Part shown: piece by piece, positions 35,986 through 43,897 of the stretch | Position numbering within the stretch: the stretch's first letter is position 1 | Layout of the letters: each line of letters begins with the position of its first letter | Assembly: GCF_003544895.1 (NCBI RefSeq) | Contig: NZ_CP032125.1 | Span: 3,114,001 to 3,178,000 of the forward strand | DNA: 64,000 nt | From: Profundibacter amoris | GTDB lineage: Bacteria; Pseudomonadota; Alphaproteobacteria; Rhodobacterales; Rhodobacteraceae | Direction of reading: 5' to 3' | Notes under the pieces: model-generated | What the model was told of the DNA's origin: nothing | Database searches by the model: none | Seen by the model: only the letters and a program-made list of their open reading frames with translations | Program-made: the position numbers and the translations under genes

Positions 35986-36879
35986 TTATTGCGCCGCTTT
36001 TTGCAGCGACACCATTTCAGTCAAATACTGCGAAAATTCATCCCGCAGTTCCTCGCGTGCCAGACCAAAGGCCACCGTGGCCTGCAAAAATCCGGCCTTG
36101 GAGCCACAATCGAACCGCTGCCCGCGGAACCGGTAGCCAAAGACCTTGCGGCCCTGCATAATTTCCCGGGCGATGGCATCGGTCAACTGGACCTCGCCAC
36201 CGGCCCCCAGCTTGATCTTGTTCAGGTTGCGCAACACATGCGGGGTCAGGATATATCGGCCGATCACCGCCAAATTTGACGGGGCTTCATCAGCCTTCGG
36301 TTTTTCAACCATGCCATTCACCGCAACCATGGCCCCCATATCTTCCTTGATGTCCAGAACCCCGTAGGCCGATGCCTTTTCCTTGGGCACTTCCATCGCC
36401 GCGACCATACAGCCGCCGGTTTCCTCGTAGGCTTCGACCATTTGCTGCAAACAGGGTTTTTCGGCGGCGATAACATCATCAGGCAGAATAACGGCAAAAG
36501 GCTCGTTCGAGATCAGGCGGCGGGCACACCATACGGCATGACCCAGCCCTAATGCCTTGTGCTGGCGGATGTAGGCAATCGCGCCACTTTCCATATTGGT
36601 GTTCTTCAACGTTTCAAGCAGTTCGGTCTTGCCGGCCTTGCGCAGGCTGGCCTCGAGTGTGGGGGCAATGTCAAAGTAATCCTCAAGCGCACCTTTGCCG
36701 CGTGAAGTTACAAAAATGAATTCCTTGATTCCGGCGGCCCGCGCTTCGTCGATCGCGTATTGGATCAACGGCCTGTCGACCAGAGTCATGATTTCTTTTG
36801 GCACAGATTTTGTGGCCGGCAGGAACCGTGTTCCCAGACCGGCAACAGGGAAAATAGCCTTTGTAACTTTACGCTTCAT
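35986..36879 (-). CDS. galU: UTP-glucose-1-phosphate uridylyltransferase
   Basis: A 297-residue nucleotidyltransferase making UDP-glucose. It starts at the ATG of 36879 (MKRKVTKAIFPVAGLGTRFLPATKSVPKEI); a GTG three codons upstream is the alternative. KPKADEAPSNLAVIGRYIL and FDCGSKAGFLQATVAFGL are GalU hallmarks. With galE it provides sugar nucleotides for the surface glycan genes. Confidence 0.96.
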   Translation of the reverse strand: MKRKVTKAIFPVAGLGTRFLPATKSVPKEIMTLVDRPLIQYAIDEARAAGIKEFIFVTSRGKGALEDYFDIAPTLEASLRKAGKTELLETLKNTNMESGAIAYIRQHKALGLGHAVWCARRLISNEPFAVILPDDVIAAEKPCLQQMVEAYEETGGCMVAAMEVPKEKASAYGVLDIKEDMGAMVAVNGMVEKPKADEAPSNLAVIGRYILTPHVLRNLNKIKLGAGGEVQLTDAIAREIMQGRKVFGYRFRGQRFDCGSKAGFLQATVAFGLAREELRDEFSQYLTEMVSLQKAAQ

Positions 36880-37061
36880 TGATCGCACTCGTTTCTGGTC
36901 TCTTGTAAAAAAGAGATAGCATTGTTTCTGATTACGCCCAAAGCGTTAATTAGCCAAGAATAGCAACAAACAATTTGTTGATCAGGGGGAAAGCGGCTCT
37001 GGTTGTTGCTGTTTGTGCCGATATTACCCTCAAGAGCTGCAATGCAACCGGCGACCCCACG

Positions 37062-37865
37062 CTATGCGGGCTTCAGAGCAACCCCGGGCGCATAAGCGAT
37101 AAAGAACGGGTTGGCATAACCCTCTTTTCCATAAAGCAACGGGGTATGATCATCAAAGCGCACAACCTGCCCGCCCGCACCGGCCAGCACGGCGTGACCG
37201 GCGGCAGTATCCCACTCCATCGTGCGCCCGACACGGGGGTATAGATCGGCCTCGCCTGTGGCCACAAGGCAGAATTTCAAAGACGATCCGGCACTTTTGG
37301 AATCCGTCACTTTGTATTTACCGATATAATCATCCGTCGCCTGATCCCTGTGCGATTTCGATGCTACAACCAGCAATGCGTCATTGTCCGGTTTTGACAC
37401 GGAAACAGGCGAAACCGGACCGGGGTTATCCTTGGGGAAATCGCCGGTTTCCTCAACCGATTGGCCATTGGCATCGGTATAGAACAGCCGCTCGCGGGCC
37501 GGTGCATAAACCACACCCCTGATTGGCGTGCCATTTTCAACATAGGCGATATTCACGGTGAAATCGCCGCGTCGTTTGATGAATTCCTTGGTGCCGTCCA
37601 GCGGGTCAACGATGATGAATTTATCCGCCTTAGCGCTGTGTGAATCCGCCTGTTCCTCGGTGACCAGAACAATGTCGGGAAAAGCCTCTTGCAGCCCTGC
37701 CGTAATAATCGCGTCGGCGGCTTCGTCGGCAATTGTCACGGGGCTGTCGTCAGATTTTGTTTTCACCTGAAAATCATCACGGCCATAAATTTCCATAATC
37801 TTGTCTCCGGCCTCTAGTGCCAGACGACGGAAAACAGTGTTCATCCTGTCAAAATCCAATGTCAT
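37062..37865 (-). CDS. cysQ: 3'(2'),5'-bisphosphate nucleotidase CysQ
   Basis: An inositol-monophosphatase-fold enzyme of about 267 residues. Metal-site motifs: VTEEQAD, IVDPLDGTKEFIKRRGDFTVNIAY and EWDTAAGHAVLAGAGG. It removes phosphate from PAP, the by-product of sulfotransferases such as the one encoded at 29.6 kb. Start choice is unsure: ATG 37865 touches its AAGGAG, and ATG 37844 (MNTVFRRLALEAGDKIME) matches the usual family start. Confidence 0.92.
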   Translation of the reverse strand: MTLDFDRMNTVFRRLALEAGDKIMEIYGRDDFQVKTKSDDSPVTIADEAADAIITAGLQEAFPDIVLVTEEQADSHSAKADKFIIVDPLDGTKEFIKRRGDFTVNIAYVENGTPIRGVVYAPARERLFYTDANGQSVEETGDFPKDNPGPVSPVSVSKPDNDALLVVASKSHRDQATDDYIGKYKVTDSKSAGSSLKFCLVATGEADLYPRVGRTMEWDTAAGHAVLAGAGGQVVRFDDHTPLLYGKEGYANPFFIAYAPGVALKPA

Positions 37866-37999
37866 CTCCTTGGGTTGCCCGAATTCCCGGGTGTTATTGC
37901 CAATCCCACTCTGGCCTTTTATGTTGGCAGGGTAAAGGAACGGCGAGAATTCCATGCAACATTAATGCAATGGCAGTCAAAAGCGGATAAGTTTCAATC

Positions 38000-38821
38000 A
38001 TGTTCCAGCGGCAAACATCAACCAGCGGCCTTCAATCAGGCGCAAGGTTACTGGACCTGATCTATCACGCCACAGTCCGCAGCGTGCGCAAAAGCCACGG
38101 AAATGCTATTTTTGCACTCTTAACCAATATTATGCAGACGATCATTTTTGTGATGGCGTTTTATGTAATGTTCTCGGTGCTTGGGTTGCGGGGGGCGGCT
38201 GTGCGCGGCGACTTCTTGCTGTATATCATGTCGGGTATCTTCCTGTTCATGACCCATACAAAAGCATTGTCCGCTGTTGCCGGTTCCGAAGGACCGACCT
38301 CGGCAATGATGAAACACGCCCCGATGAATACGCTGATCGCGATTTCGGCTGCGGCATTGGGATCATTGTATATTCAATTGCTATCCTTGTCGGTGGTTTT
38401 GTTTGTCTATCACGTCGCCTTTACGCCCGTAGTAATATACGAACCAATTCCCGCTATGGGCATGTTGCTTATTGCCTGGTTTTCAGGGGTTGCGATTGGC
38501 ACGGTACTGCTTGCTGCAAAACCTTGGGCACCTGCATTTATCGGCATCGTCACAACTGTTTATTCACGGGCCAACATGATTGCTTCCGGGAAAATGTTCC
38601 TTGCAAATACGTTGCCTGCAAATCGCCGCTCCATGTTTGACTGGAACCCGCTGTTCCACGCGATTGACCAAGCGCGCGGGTATACATTTTTAAACTACAA
38701 TCCCCATTACACCACTTACACATACCCGTTGATATTATCGGTTGTGCTATTGATGATCGGGTTGATGGGCGAATTTTACACCCGCAAACATGCCTCGCTC
38801 AGTTGGTCAGCAGGAAAGTAA
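38000..38821 (+). CDS. ABC-2 type polysaccharide export permease (KpsM-like)
   Basis: A 273-residue membrane protein with about six helices in the ABC-2 pattern: an amphipathic N-terminal segment, then NAIFALLTNIMQTIIFVMAFYVMF, and the late FDWNPLFHAIDQARGYTFLNYNPHYT motif seen in capsule and O-antigen exporters. No ATPase partner is adjacent, so its KpsT-like subunit must be elsewhere. It diverges from cysQ. The product exported could be the glycan built by the genes at 29.6-36.9 kb. Confidence 0.82.
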   Translation: MFQRQTSTSGLQSGARLLDLIYHATVRSVRKSHGNAIFALLTNIMQTIIFVMAFYVMFSVLGLRGAAVRGDFLLYIMSGIFLFMTHTKALSAVAGSEGPTSAMMKHAPMNTLIAISAAALGSLYIQLLSLSVVLFVYHVAFTPVVIYEPIPAMGMLLIAWFSGVAIGTVLLAAKPWAPAFIGIVTTVYSRANMIASGKMFLANTLPANRRSMFDWNPLFHAIDQARGYTFLNYNPHYTTYTYPLILSVVLLMIGLMGEFYTRKHASLSWSAGK

Positions 38822-38826
38822 TCAAC

Positions 38827-39444
38827 ATGTTAAAATACCTCCTCATTCTCGCTATCTCTGTTCTGAATGCCAATTCGGCATTTGCCGGTTGGGTGGATTA
38901 CCCTGCCCTCTATGACGTAACGGGCGTGGCCCCGGATGATGTGTTGAATGTCCGCGAGGGGCAGTCTGCCTCGACCCCGATTATCAACACCCTTGCCCCG
39001 AACCAGCGCAATGTCGAAATTGTCGCTGTCAGCAATGACGAACGCTGGGGGCTCGTCAGTTTCCCAGAGGGCAGTGGCTGGGTTTCGATGCGGTATATGG
39101 CGCGGCAGCCGGGCCAAGATCCACAATTTCTGCCCAAACCGCTTGGATGCGGCGGCACCGAGCCGTTTTGGGGGCTAAGCATTAACAACCAGACAGCACA
39201 ATTCGATATGATGGGGGAAAGCCCCCGCACCTATACCCCGATCTGGGAGGATATTCCGTCCGGAATGCAGGCGGTTTCGTATGCTGTTAAAATGCAGGGT
39301 AACGGCGAAGACATTACCGCCATCATCAGCCGCAACCAATGCAGCGACGGGATGAGCGACAGTGTTTACGGCTTTCGCATTGATGTCATCCTCTCGGGGC
39401 AATCGGGCAACCGGTATTACACCGGTTGTTGTTCGCTGAACTAG
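38827..39444 (+). CDS. Exported SH3b-domain protein
   Basis: A 205-residue protein with a signal peptide (MLKYLLILAISVLNANSAFAG). It has a bacterial SH3 domain (DVLNVREGQSASTPIINTLAPNQRNVEIVAVSNDERWGLVSFPEGSGWVSMRYM) and a C-terminal domain opening LGCGGTEPFWGLSI, a motif of periplasmic COG3650-like proteins, with paired Cys near the end (CCSLN). The ATG at 38827 is five bases past the exporter stop, suggesting co-transcription. Its TAG stop is formed by the TA at the edge of a MITE-like element. Confidence 0.85.
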   Translation: MLKYLLILAISVLNANSAFAGWVDYPALYDVTGVAPDDVLNVREGQSASTPIINTLAPNQRNVEIVAVSNDERWGLVSFPEGSGWVSMRYMARQPGQDPQFLPKPLGCGGTEPFWGLSINNQTAQFDMMGESPRTYTPIWEDIPSGMQAVSYAVKMQGNGEDITAIISRNQCSDGMSDSVYGFRIDVILSGQSGNRYYTGCCSLN

Positions 39445-39711
39445 GGCCTGTTGACGTTCCCCACACCGCACTGGCGCGAGTCCAAAATTGCTGCCAGCGC
39501 GTTGATTTGTCCGCAGCGATGCCGGTATCGGTAAGGGGAAATCCGCGTGTTGGAAGCAATTTTGGCCGCGTCCCGCAGGGATTTCACCAAAATCCGCCAT
39601 TGCGACACCAATTTCGCTCGCAAGGGGGCCACCCTTGCGGCACTCAATTGGCTTGCACTGGCGGATTTTGGGTCGAAACCAGTGTGGTGTAGGGAACGTC
39701 AACAGGCCCTA
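39442..39711. mobile_element. MITE-like element, 266 bp, with TA duplication
   Basis: The element spans 39444-39709. Its ends GGGCCTGTTGACGTTCCC are inverted copies; over the first 31 bp the ends differ at two positions, and similarity resumes at CCAAAAT...GCCAG to about 54 bp. TA flanks both sides (39442-39443 and 39710-39711). An inner hairpin GCAAGGG-ggcca-CCCTTGC is present. No open frame looks like a transposase, so it must be mobilised in trans. It lies between two convergent genes and touches both stop codons. Confidence 0.85.
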
Positions 39712-40137
39712 AAGGCGCGTGATCAAAAGCGCCAGATATCCGGCCCCGATCGCAAGTATCAGCGGCGAGTAATAAAGCCGGTTCAACCGGTAAAACGGCT
39801 GCCCCACCGGCATGGGCACCGGCAGATAGGTCACGATTCCACGCAGCAAAAAGATTGCCGTCAATGTGGCCAAACCCGCCGTGCAAATCCAGTCCGGCAG
39901 CGGAAGGGAAACCACCCCCACCCCCCACAGTGCAACCACAGCAGCCGCAATCATTCCGCCAGCCACAGCCAGCGTTAAACCGCGCGGTGGCATCATGTTG
40001 GTCCCTTCCACCCCCAGCGCCGCATTGACCAGCGCCTGTTCATCCTTTGCGGGCCATGTCGTCCCGAACGCCCAAGCGATGTGCAGCAGGGCCGTCACCA
40101 ACAAAACCACAAAGATAAATCCTGCCACCAATGCCAT
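39709..40137 (-). CDS. DUF3995 membrane protein
   Basis: A 142-residue protein with four helices (MALVAGFIFVVLLVTALLHIAWAFG..., VAGGMIAAAVVALWGVG, ICTAGLATLTAIFLLRGI, SPLILAIGAGYLALLI) and the FYRLNRLYYSPL segment typical of DUF3995. The ATG at 40137 has AAAAGG upstream; the longer frame starting at 40161 would begin inside an operator. Function is unknown. It is divergent from a TetR gene and surely its target. Its stop codon uses the TA bordering the MITE-like element. Confidence 0.85.
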   Translation of the reverse strand: MALVAGFIFVVLLVTALLHIAWAFGTTWPAKDEQALVNAALGVEGTNMMPPRGLTLAVAGGMIAAAVVALWGVGVVSLPLPDWICTAGLATLTAIFLLRGIVTYLPVPMPVGQPFYRLNRLYYSPLILAIGAGYLALLITRL

Positions 40138-40158
40138 AACCTGACCTTTTAAAAATTC

Positions 40159-40174
40159 CATACGCTACCGTATG
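40159..40174. promoter_or_regulatory. TetR operator 1
   Basis: CATACG-ctac-CGTATG, a perfect dyad with a 4-bp spacer, 22 bp upstream of the DUF3995 start, where it would block transcription of that gene. Confidence 0.75.
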
Positions 40175-40198
40175 TTACCCATCCCCTTGCCCAAGTCA

Positions 40199-40212
40199 AT
40201 ACGCCTTCGTAT
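40199..40212. promoter_or_regulatory. TetR operator 2
   Basis: ATACG-cctt-CGTAT, with the same half-sites and spacer as operator 1, centred 39 bp from it and 10 bp upstream of the tetR start. The repeat of one dyad in one divergent gap is strong evidence for autoregulation. Confidence 0.75.
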
Positions 40213-40221
40213 GGTGCCCCC

Positions 40222-40779
40222 ATGAAGCAACGTCTTTCCCCCATCGACTGGATACAGGCCGCCTTTCGGGCGCTCACCACCGGCGGGCCCCAAGCCATCC
40301 GCGCCGAAAGCATCGCGCGGGTCCTGAAGGTCAGCAAAGGGTCGTTCTATTGGCATTTCAAAGATGTGCCCGCGCTGAAACAGGCGATGCTGGATCACTG
40401 GCAACAGGTGGCCACGCAGGATGTGATTGATCTGGTCGAATCCGGTGCGACCGATGCCAAGGCCCGCCTGCACCTGCTGGTGCGTGTTTCAACTGCCCTG
40501 CCCGATGATGATTACGGCGGCGGCTTGGCCGAAGCCGCCATCCGCGACTGGGCACGCTATGATCCCGCAGCCTCCAAGGTTGTTAAAACCATTGATGGCC
40601 AACGGCTGAATTTCGTGGAAACCCAGTTCCTTGCACTCGAATTTGGCCCACGGCAAAGCACACAGCGCGCAACCATCCTATATGCGGCCCTGATTGGCCT
40701 GCATCAATTGGCGCACCACGGTTTATCAAAACCGGCAAGCGATCTGTCCGCCCTGCTGGATCACCTGCTAAAGTCCTAA
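40222..40779 (+). CDS. TetR/AcrR-family repressor
   Basis: A 185-residue regulator: helix-turn-helix AIRAESIARVLKVSKGSFYWHFKDVPALKQAMLDHW near the N-terminus and a helical effector domain after it. It diverges from the DUF3995 gene, and the gap between them carries two identical-type dyads. No efflux pump is adjacent, so DUF3995 itself appears to be the regulated function. The inducer is unknown. Confidence 0.92.
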   Translation: MKQRLSPIDWIQAAFRALTTGGPQAIRAESIARVLKVSKGSFYWHFKDVPALKQAMLDHWQQVATQDVIDLVESGATDAKARLHLLVRVSTALPDDDYGGGLAEAAIRDWARYDPAASKVVKTIDGQRLNFVETQFLALEFGPRQSTQRATILYAALIGLHQLAHHGLSKPASDLSALLDHLLKS

Positions 40780-40845
40780 ATAGTTTCACAGTTTTTAACG
40801 TGGAAGGGATGCCGTTTTTACTGACTGTTCTTGCCTGCCTGAACA

Positions 40846-40880
40846 TTTCCACTAAACCGGTTTAGTAGTTTTAGTGGAAA
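40846..40880. repeat. Nested palindromes in a convergent gap
   Basis: A perfect 16-bp palindrome ACTAAACCGGTTTAGT (40851-40866) lies within an outer inverted repeat TTTCCACTAAA / TTTAGTGGAAA (40846-40856 and 40870-40880). The inner part resembles LacI-family operators (AAACCGGTTT), yet both flanking genes end here and no start is near. It may be an orphan operator or alternative hairpins at the tetR 3' end. Confidence 0.6.
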
Positions 40881-40955
40881 CGTCTATTTATTCTATTAAT
40901 ACAATGTCTTACTTGTAATTATGACCGCCGAAATTCTTGAGTAATTTGCAACAAC

Positions 40956-40981
40956 AAAGGCCCGCCAATCAGCAGGCCTTT
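40956..40981 (-). terminator. Rho-independent terminator after alkB
   Basis: Stem AAAGGCC (40956-40962) with GGCCTTT (40975-40981), extended by a GC pair after one mismatch. Read on the minus strand it ends in GGCCTTTGTTGTTG, a T-rich tail, 23 bp past the alkB stop. Confidence 0.7.
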
Positions 40982-41003
40982 CATCTTTCTGCCCCTAATA
41001 GCC

Positions 41004-41591
41004 CTAGGTCACCACCCGCAGAGTCACATTCACCCGCCCGCCACGCGGCAACAACCCGCAGGAGCCGAACCGTATCCGGTCCACCCCGTGATACGCCTTC
41101 CGCGCCGCACCGCCTATCACCACCACATCGCCCGAATTCAGCCAAAGCGTATCGGTCGTCCCCTTGCGCTGCTCCCCGCCCATGCGAAACAACCCGTCAT
41201 CGCCCAGCGAAATCGACACCACCGGCCAGTGCATATCGGCTTCGTCCGTGTCGCGGTGCATCCCCATTTTCGCCCCTTCACCATAGAAATTGATCAGACA
41301 GCTTTCCGGCGCCCGCGCCACACCCGCCACCTGCTGCCAAACCTTCAATGCACTTTCAGGGATCGGTGGCCACTTTGTCCCCAAAGGATGGCGATTTTCG
41401 TAACGGTATCCCGTGGCATCCGAATACCAGCCATATTCCCCCGCCGAAGTCATCCGCACCGACATCGGCTTGCCATAGGGCGTATCGGGTGAAAATGGCG
41501 GCGCAAGGCGCATCACCTCGCGCAAATCCGAAATCATCACGGCCTGCGCGGATGCATCTAGCACCCCTTTGTATATCTCGAACCCGCGCAC
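41004..41591 (-). CDS. alkB: AlkB-family 2-oxoglutarate/Fe(II) dioxygenase
   Basis: A 195-residue repair enzyme that removes 1-methyladenine and 3-methylcytosine by oxidation. Iron ligands His112-x-Asp114 (MHRDTDE) and His168, plus the 2-oxoglutarate site RVNVTLR (186-192), are all present. NFYGEGAKMG just before the HxD is typical. No upstream ATG fits; the GTG at 41591 behind GGAG is the best start. It follows the VOC gene in the same direction with about 31 bp between them. Confidence 0.92.
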   Translation of the reverse strand: MRGFEIYKGVLDASAQAVMISDLREVMRLAPPFSPDTPYGKPMSVRMTSAGEYGWYSDATGYRYENRHPLGTKWPPIPESALKVWQQVAGVARAPESCLINFYGEGAKMGMHRDTDEADMHWPVVSISLGDDGLFRMGGEQRKGTTDTLWLNSGDVVVIGGAARKAYHGVDRIRFGSCGLLPRGGRVNVTLRVVT

Positions 41592-41622
41592 CCGCAGTGT
41601 CGGCTCCGGCGTGGTGTCCCCT

Positions 41623-41988
41623 TTACAAACGATTTGAAACCTCGATCAGATTGCCATCGGGGTCACGCAAATAAACCGAGATTATCGGTCCCTCGATCAC
41701 CGTAACCCCGTGATCCGCCAGATGCGCCTGCCAATCCGCCACAGGCTCATCACTCAGAAAACACAGGTCCGCCGATCCGGCCGTGGCCCGTTTCGCCTTG
41801 GGCTCGAACTCCTGCCCGAGTTGATGCAGATTGATCTTCTGCGCCCCGAATTTCAGCGCCCAGCGGGTTGTGCCATCCGCCGGCGTAAACCGCTCGGCCT
41901 CCATCCCCAGCACATCGCAATAGAACCGCACGGTTGCGTCAATATCGGCCACCGTCAAAACCAGATGATCCAGCGCGTTCAACTTCAT
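41623..41988 (-). CDS. VOC-family (glyoxalase-like) protein
   Basis: A 121-residue single VOC domain: MKLNALDHLVLTVADIDATVRFYCDVLGMEAERF at the start and YLRDPDGNLIEVSN at the end, with His8 and Glu near the C-terminus as metal ligands. The ATG at 41988 has GGAG eight bases upstream; the frame stays open upstream only by chance. The substrate is unknown; such proteins often act on glyoxal adducts or aromatic compounds. Confidence 0.88.
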   Translation of the reverse strand: MKLNALDHLVLTVADIDATVRFYCDVLGMEAERFTPADGTTRWALKFGAQKINLHQLGQEFEPKAKRATAGSADLCFLSDEPVADWQAHLADHGVTVIEGPIISVYLRDPDGNLIEVSNRL

Positions 41989-42024
41989 CTTTCCATCTCC
42001 GGCTTGCATCATTACGCTGACACC

Positions 42025-42828
42025 ATGCAACAGTTTATCGACAAATCGCAAACCACATCCTGCGCAATGGACGCGGCCCGCGCCACAGCATTGCACGCCG
42101 CCCTTGCCCTGCCCGATCCCGCACCACAACCGGGTGATGCCCTGCCACCGTTCTGGCACCAGATCTATTTCTGGGATGCCCAACCGCCAGAATACCTTGG
42201 ACGCGATGGCCACCCCAAAACCGGCGATTTCATCCCCGACCTTGGCTTGCCGCGCCGCATGTGGGCCGGTGGCCGGTTGCAGTTCCACGCGCCCTTGCGC
42301 AGCGCCACCCCCGCCAGCAAGACCACCACGATCGAGGCTATCACCCAGAAACAAGGCCGCACCGGCCCGCTGGCCTTTGTCACCCTGCGCCATGAAATCA
42401 CCCAATGCGGCTCCCTGTGCGTGACCGAACACCAGAACCTTGTTTACCGCAACGATCCCGACCCGAACGCCCCCAATCCCGCCGCCCCGACCGCCCGCAC
42501 CGATGAAACCACCTGCGAGCGCCACAGTTTTTCAGCCACCCTGCTGTTCCGTTACTCAGCGCTGACCATGAACGGCCACCGCATCCATTACGACGAACCC
42601 TATGCGCGTAATACCGAGGGTTATGCAGGCCTTGTCACCCACGGCCCGCTTCTGGCGCAATTGCTGATGCTGATGGCCGAACGCCATCTTGGCCCGCTAA
42701 AAACCTTTACCTTCCGCGCCACCGCCCCGCTGGTTCAACAGGAAACGGCAGACCTGTGCCTGAAGGGTAAATCCCTGTGGGTGCGCGGGCCGGACGGGCA
42801 ACAGTGTATGGAGGCTACGGCAGGTTAG
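42025..42828 (+). CDS. MaoC/FAS1-like enoyl hydratase (mesaconyl-CoA hydratase type)
   Basis: A 267-residue double hot-dog protein. The start is the ATG at 42025 (MQQFIDKSQTT); upstream frame is spurious. The N-terminal FAS1-like dehydratase half holds GDALPPFWHQIYFWDAQP and LGLPRRMWAGGRLQFHAPL. The C-terminal half has SALTMNGHRIHYDEPYARNTEGYAGLVTHGPLLAQLL, with the NxHxIHYD and HGPL patterns of mesaconyl-C4-CoA or itaconyl-CoA hydratases. It overlaps the convergent oxidoreductase by 14 bp. Confidence 0.85.
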   Translation: MQQFIDKSQTTSCAMDAARATALHAALALPDPAPQPGDALPPFWHQIYFWDAQPPEYLGRDGHPKTGDFIPDLGLPRRMWAGGRLQFHAPLRSATPASKTTTIEAITQKQGRTGPLAFVTLRHEITQCGSLCVTEHQNLVYRNDPDPNAPNPAAPTARTDETTCERHSFSATLLFRYSALTMNGHRIHYDEPYARNTEGYAGLVTHGPLLAQLLMLMAERHLGPLKTFTFRATAPLVQQETADLCLKGKSLWVRGPDGQQCMEATAG

Positions 42829-43858
42829 CCGCAACCGTAAACCCCGCAGGTATCCCGCCCGCATTGCCATCCAGAATCAGATCGGCCATCACCTCGCCCA
42901 CCTTCGGCGCCATGCCAAAGCCGATTTTGAACCCGCCATTGGCGATGAAATGCCCGTCCCGTCCGGGGTAAGCCCCCAATATCGGCGCCAGTTTTCGCCC
43001 GCGTGGCCGCACACCGGCCCAACGCTCCAGAACCTCGGCCCCTTGCAGCACCGGAAAGGCGTCAAATACCCGCGCCAATACATCATCCAGCAACCCGTCC
43101 ACTGCCTGCGGCTCGTCAAAATACCGCTCGCTGGTTGATCCGACCGCCACAGTCCCGTCCTGATGCGGCACCACATAAATTCCGTCATTGAAAAGTTGCG
43201 GCACATCACCGGCGTCATAGCGCAATAAGGCCGATTGTCCCTTCACACCGTTGCCAATCTCGACCCCGAATTCATCGCACAGCGCCAGCAATCCGCGATA
43301 CCCCGTGGCCCAGACCACCGCGCCTTTGAACTCAGGTTCTCCCACCACAATCTCGCCGCCCAGCGCCTTGATCGCCCCCGCCAGACTACCCGCGGCCCCG
43401 CGCGGTTGCATCCGCGCACTTAAGGTGTCATGCACCAGATACCCCGTCGGACTGTCGGGCGCCCAAGCCCCATAAGCAGACCTCTCGACCACCCGCCATT
43501 CAGCCACCCCACGCCACAACTCGCGCGCCTCTTCCTGCCGCTCATAGGACAGCTCCAGCACCCGCGCCGACACGATCGGCGACAACCGCCCGACCTGCCC
43601 ATAGCCCGAAGCCGCACCCGACAACCGGTCCACCTCGCGCCAATGTGCCTTGGCCATCACAAGGCTTTGATACTGGAATTCTTTTTTCTCGTCCCAGCGT
43701 TCGGGCACATGCGGGGCCAGCGCCCCGACCAAACCGCCGCTGGACCCTGCCCCGATACCGGTATCATCAAACAGGCGCACTTTGGCCCCACGTCTGGCGC
43801 AGGCATACGCCACCGACAGCCCGAATATCCCCGCCCCGATCACCGTCACATCCACCAT
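42815..43858 (-). CDS. FAD-dependent oxidoreductase, probable MnmC oxidase half
   Basis: A 347-residue DAO-family enzyme: FAD-binding MVDVTVIGAGIFGLSVAYACARRGAKVRLFD at the ATG of 43858, then GSSGGLVGALAPHVPERWDEKKEFQYQSLVMA and the C-terminal GGFKIGFGMAPKVGEVMADLIL. It diverges from mnmD with only 39 bp between. In Escherichia coli these two activities are fused in MnmC, so this should be the oxidase that removes the carboxymethyl group from cmnm5s2U in tRNA. A general amino-acid oxidase is the alternative. Confidence 0.8.
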   Translation of the reverse strand: MVDVTVIGAGIFGLSVAYACARRGAKVRLFDDTGIGAGSSGGLVGALAPHVPERWDEKKEFQYQSLVMAKAHWREVDRLSGAASGYGQVGRLSPIVSARVLELSYERQEEARELWRGVAEWRVVERSAYGAWAPDSPTGYLVHDTLSARMQPRGAAGSLAGAIKALGGEIVVGEPEFKGAVVWATGYRGLLALCDEFGVEIGNGVKGQSALLRYDAGDVPQLFNDGIYVVPHQDGTVAVGSTSERYFDEPQAVDGLLDDVLARVFDAFPVLQGAEVLERWAGVRPRGRKLAPILGAYPGRDGHFIANGGFKIGFGMAPKVGEVMADLILDGNAGGIPAGFTVAANLP

Positions 43859-43897
43859 TGCCAAACCTTGCGCCTTCTGTTCATTGTCAAAGGCGTT

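Noticed and set aside
39547-39978. Open frame crossing the MITE-like element into DUF3995 antisense
   Set aside because: It has no transposase-like residues and crosses the element boundary, so it is not evidence for an autonomous element.
41989-42525. N-terminal extension of the VOC protein frame
   Set aside because: The VOC domain begins at MKLNALDHL behind GGAG; the extension is antisense to the hydratase gene.
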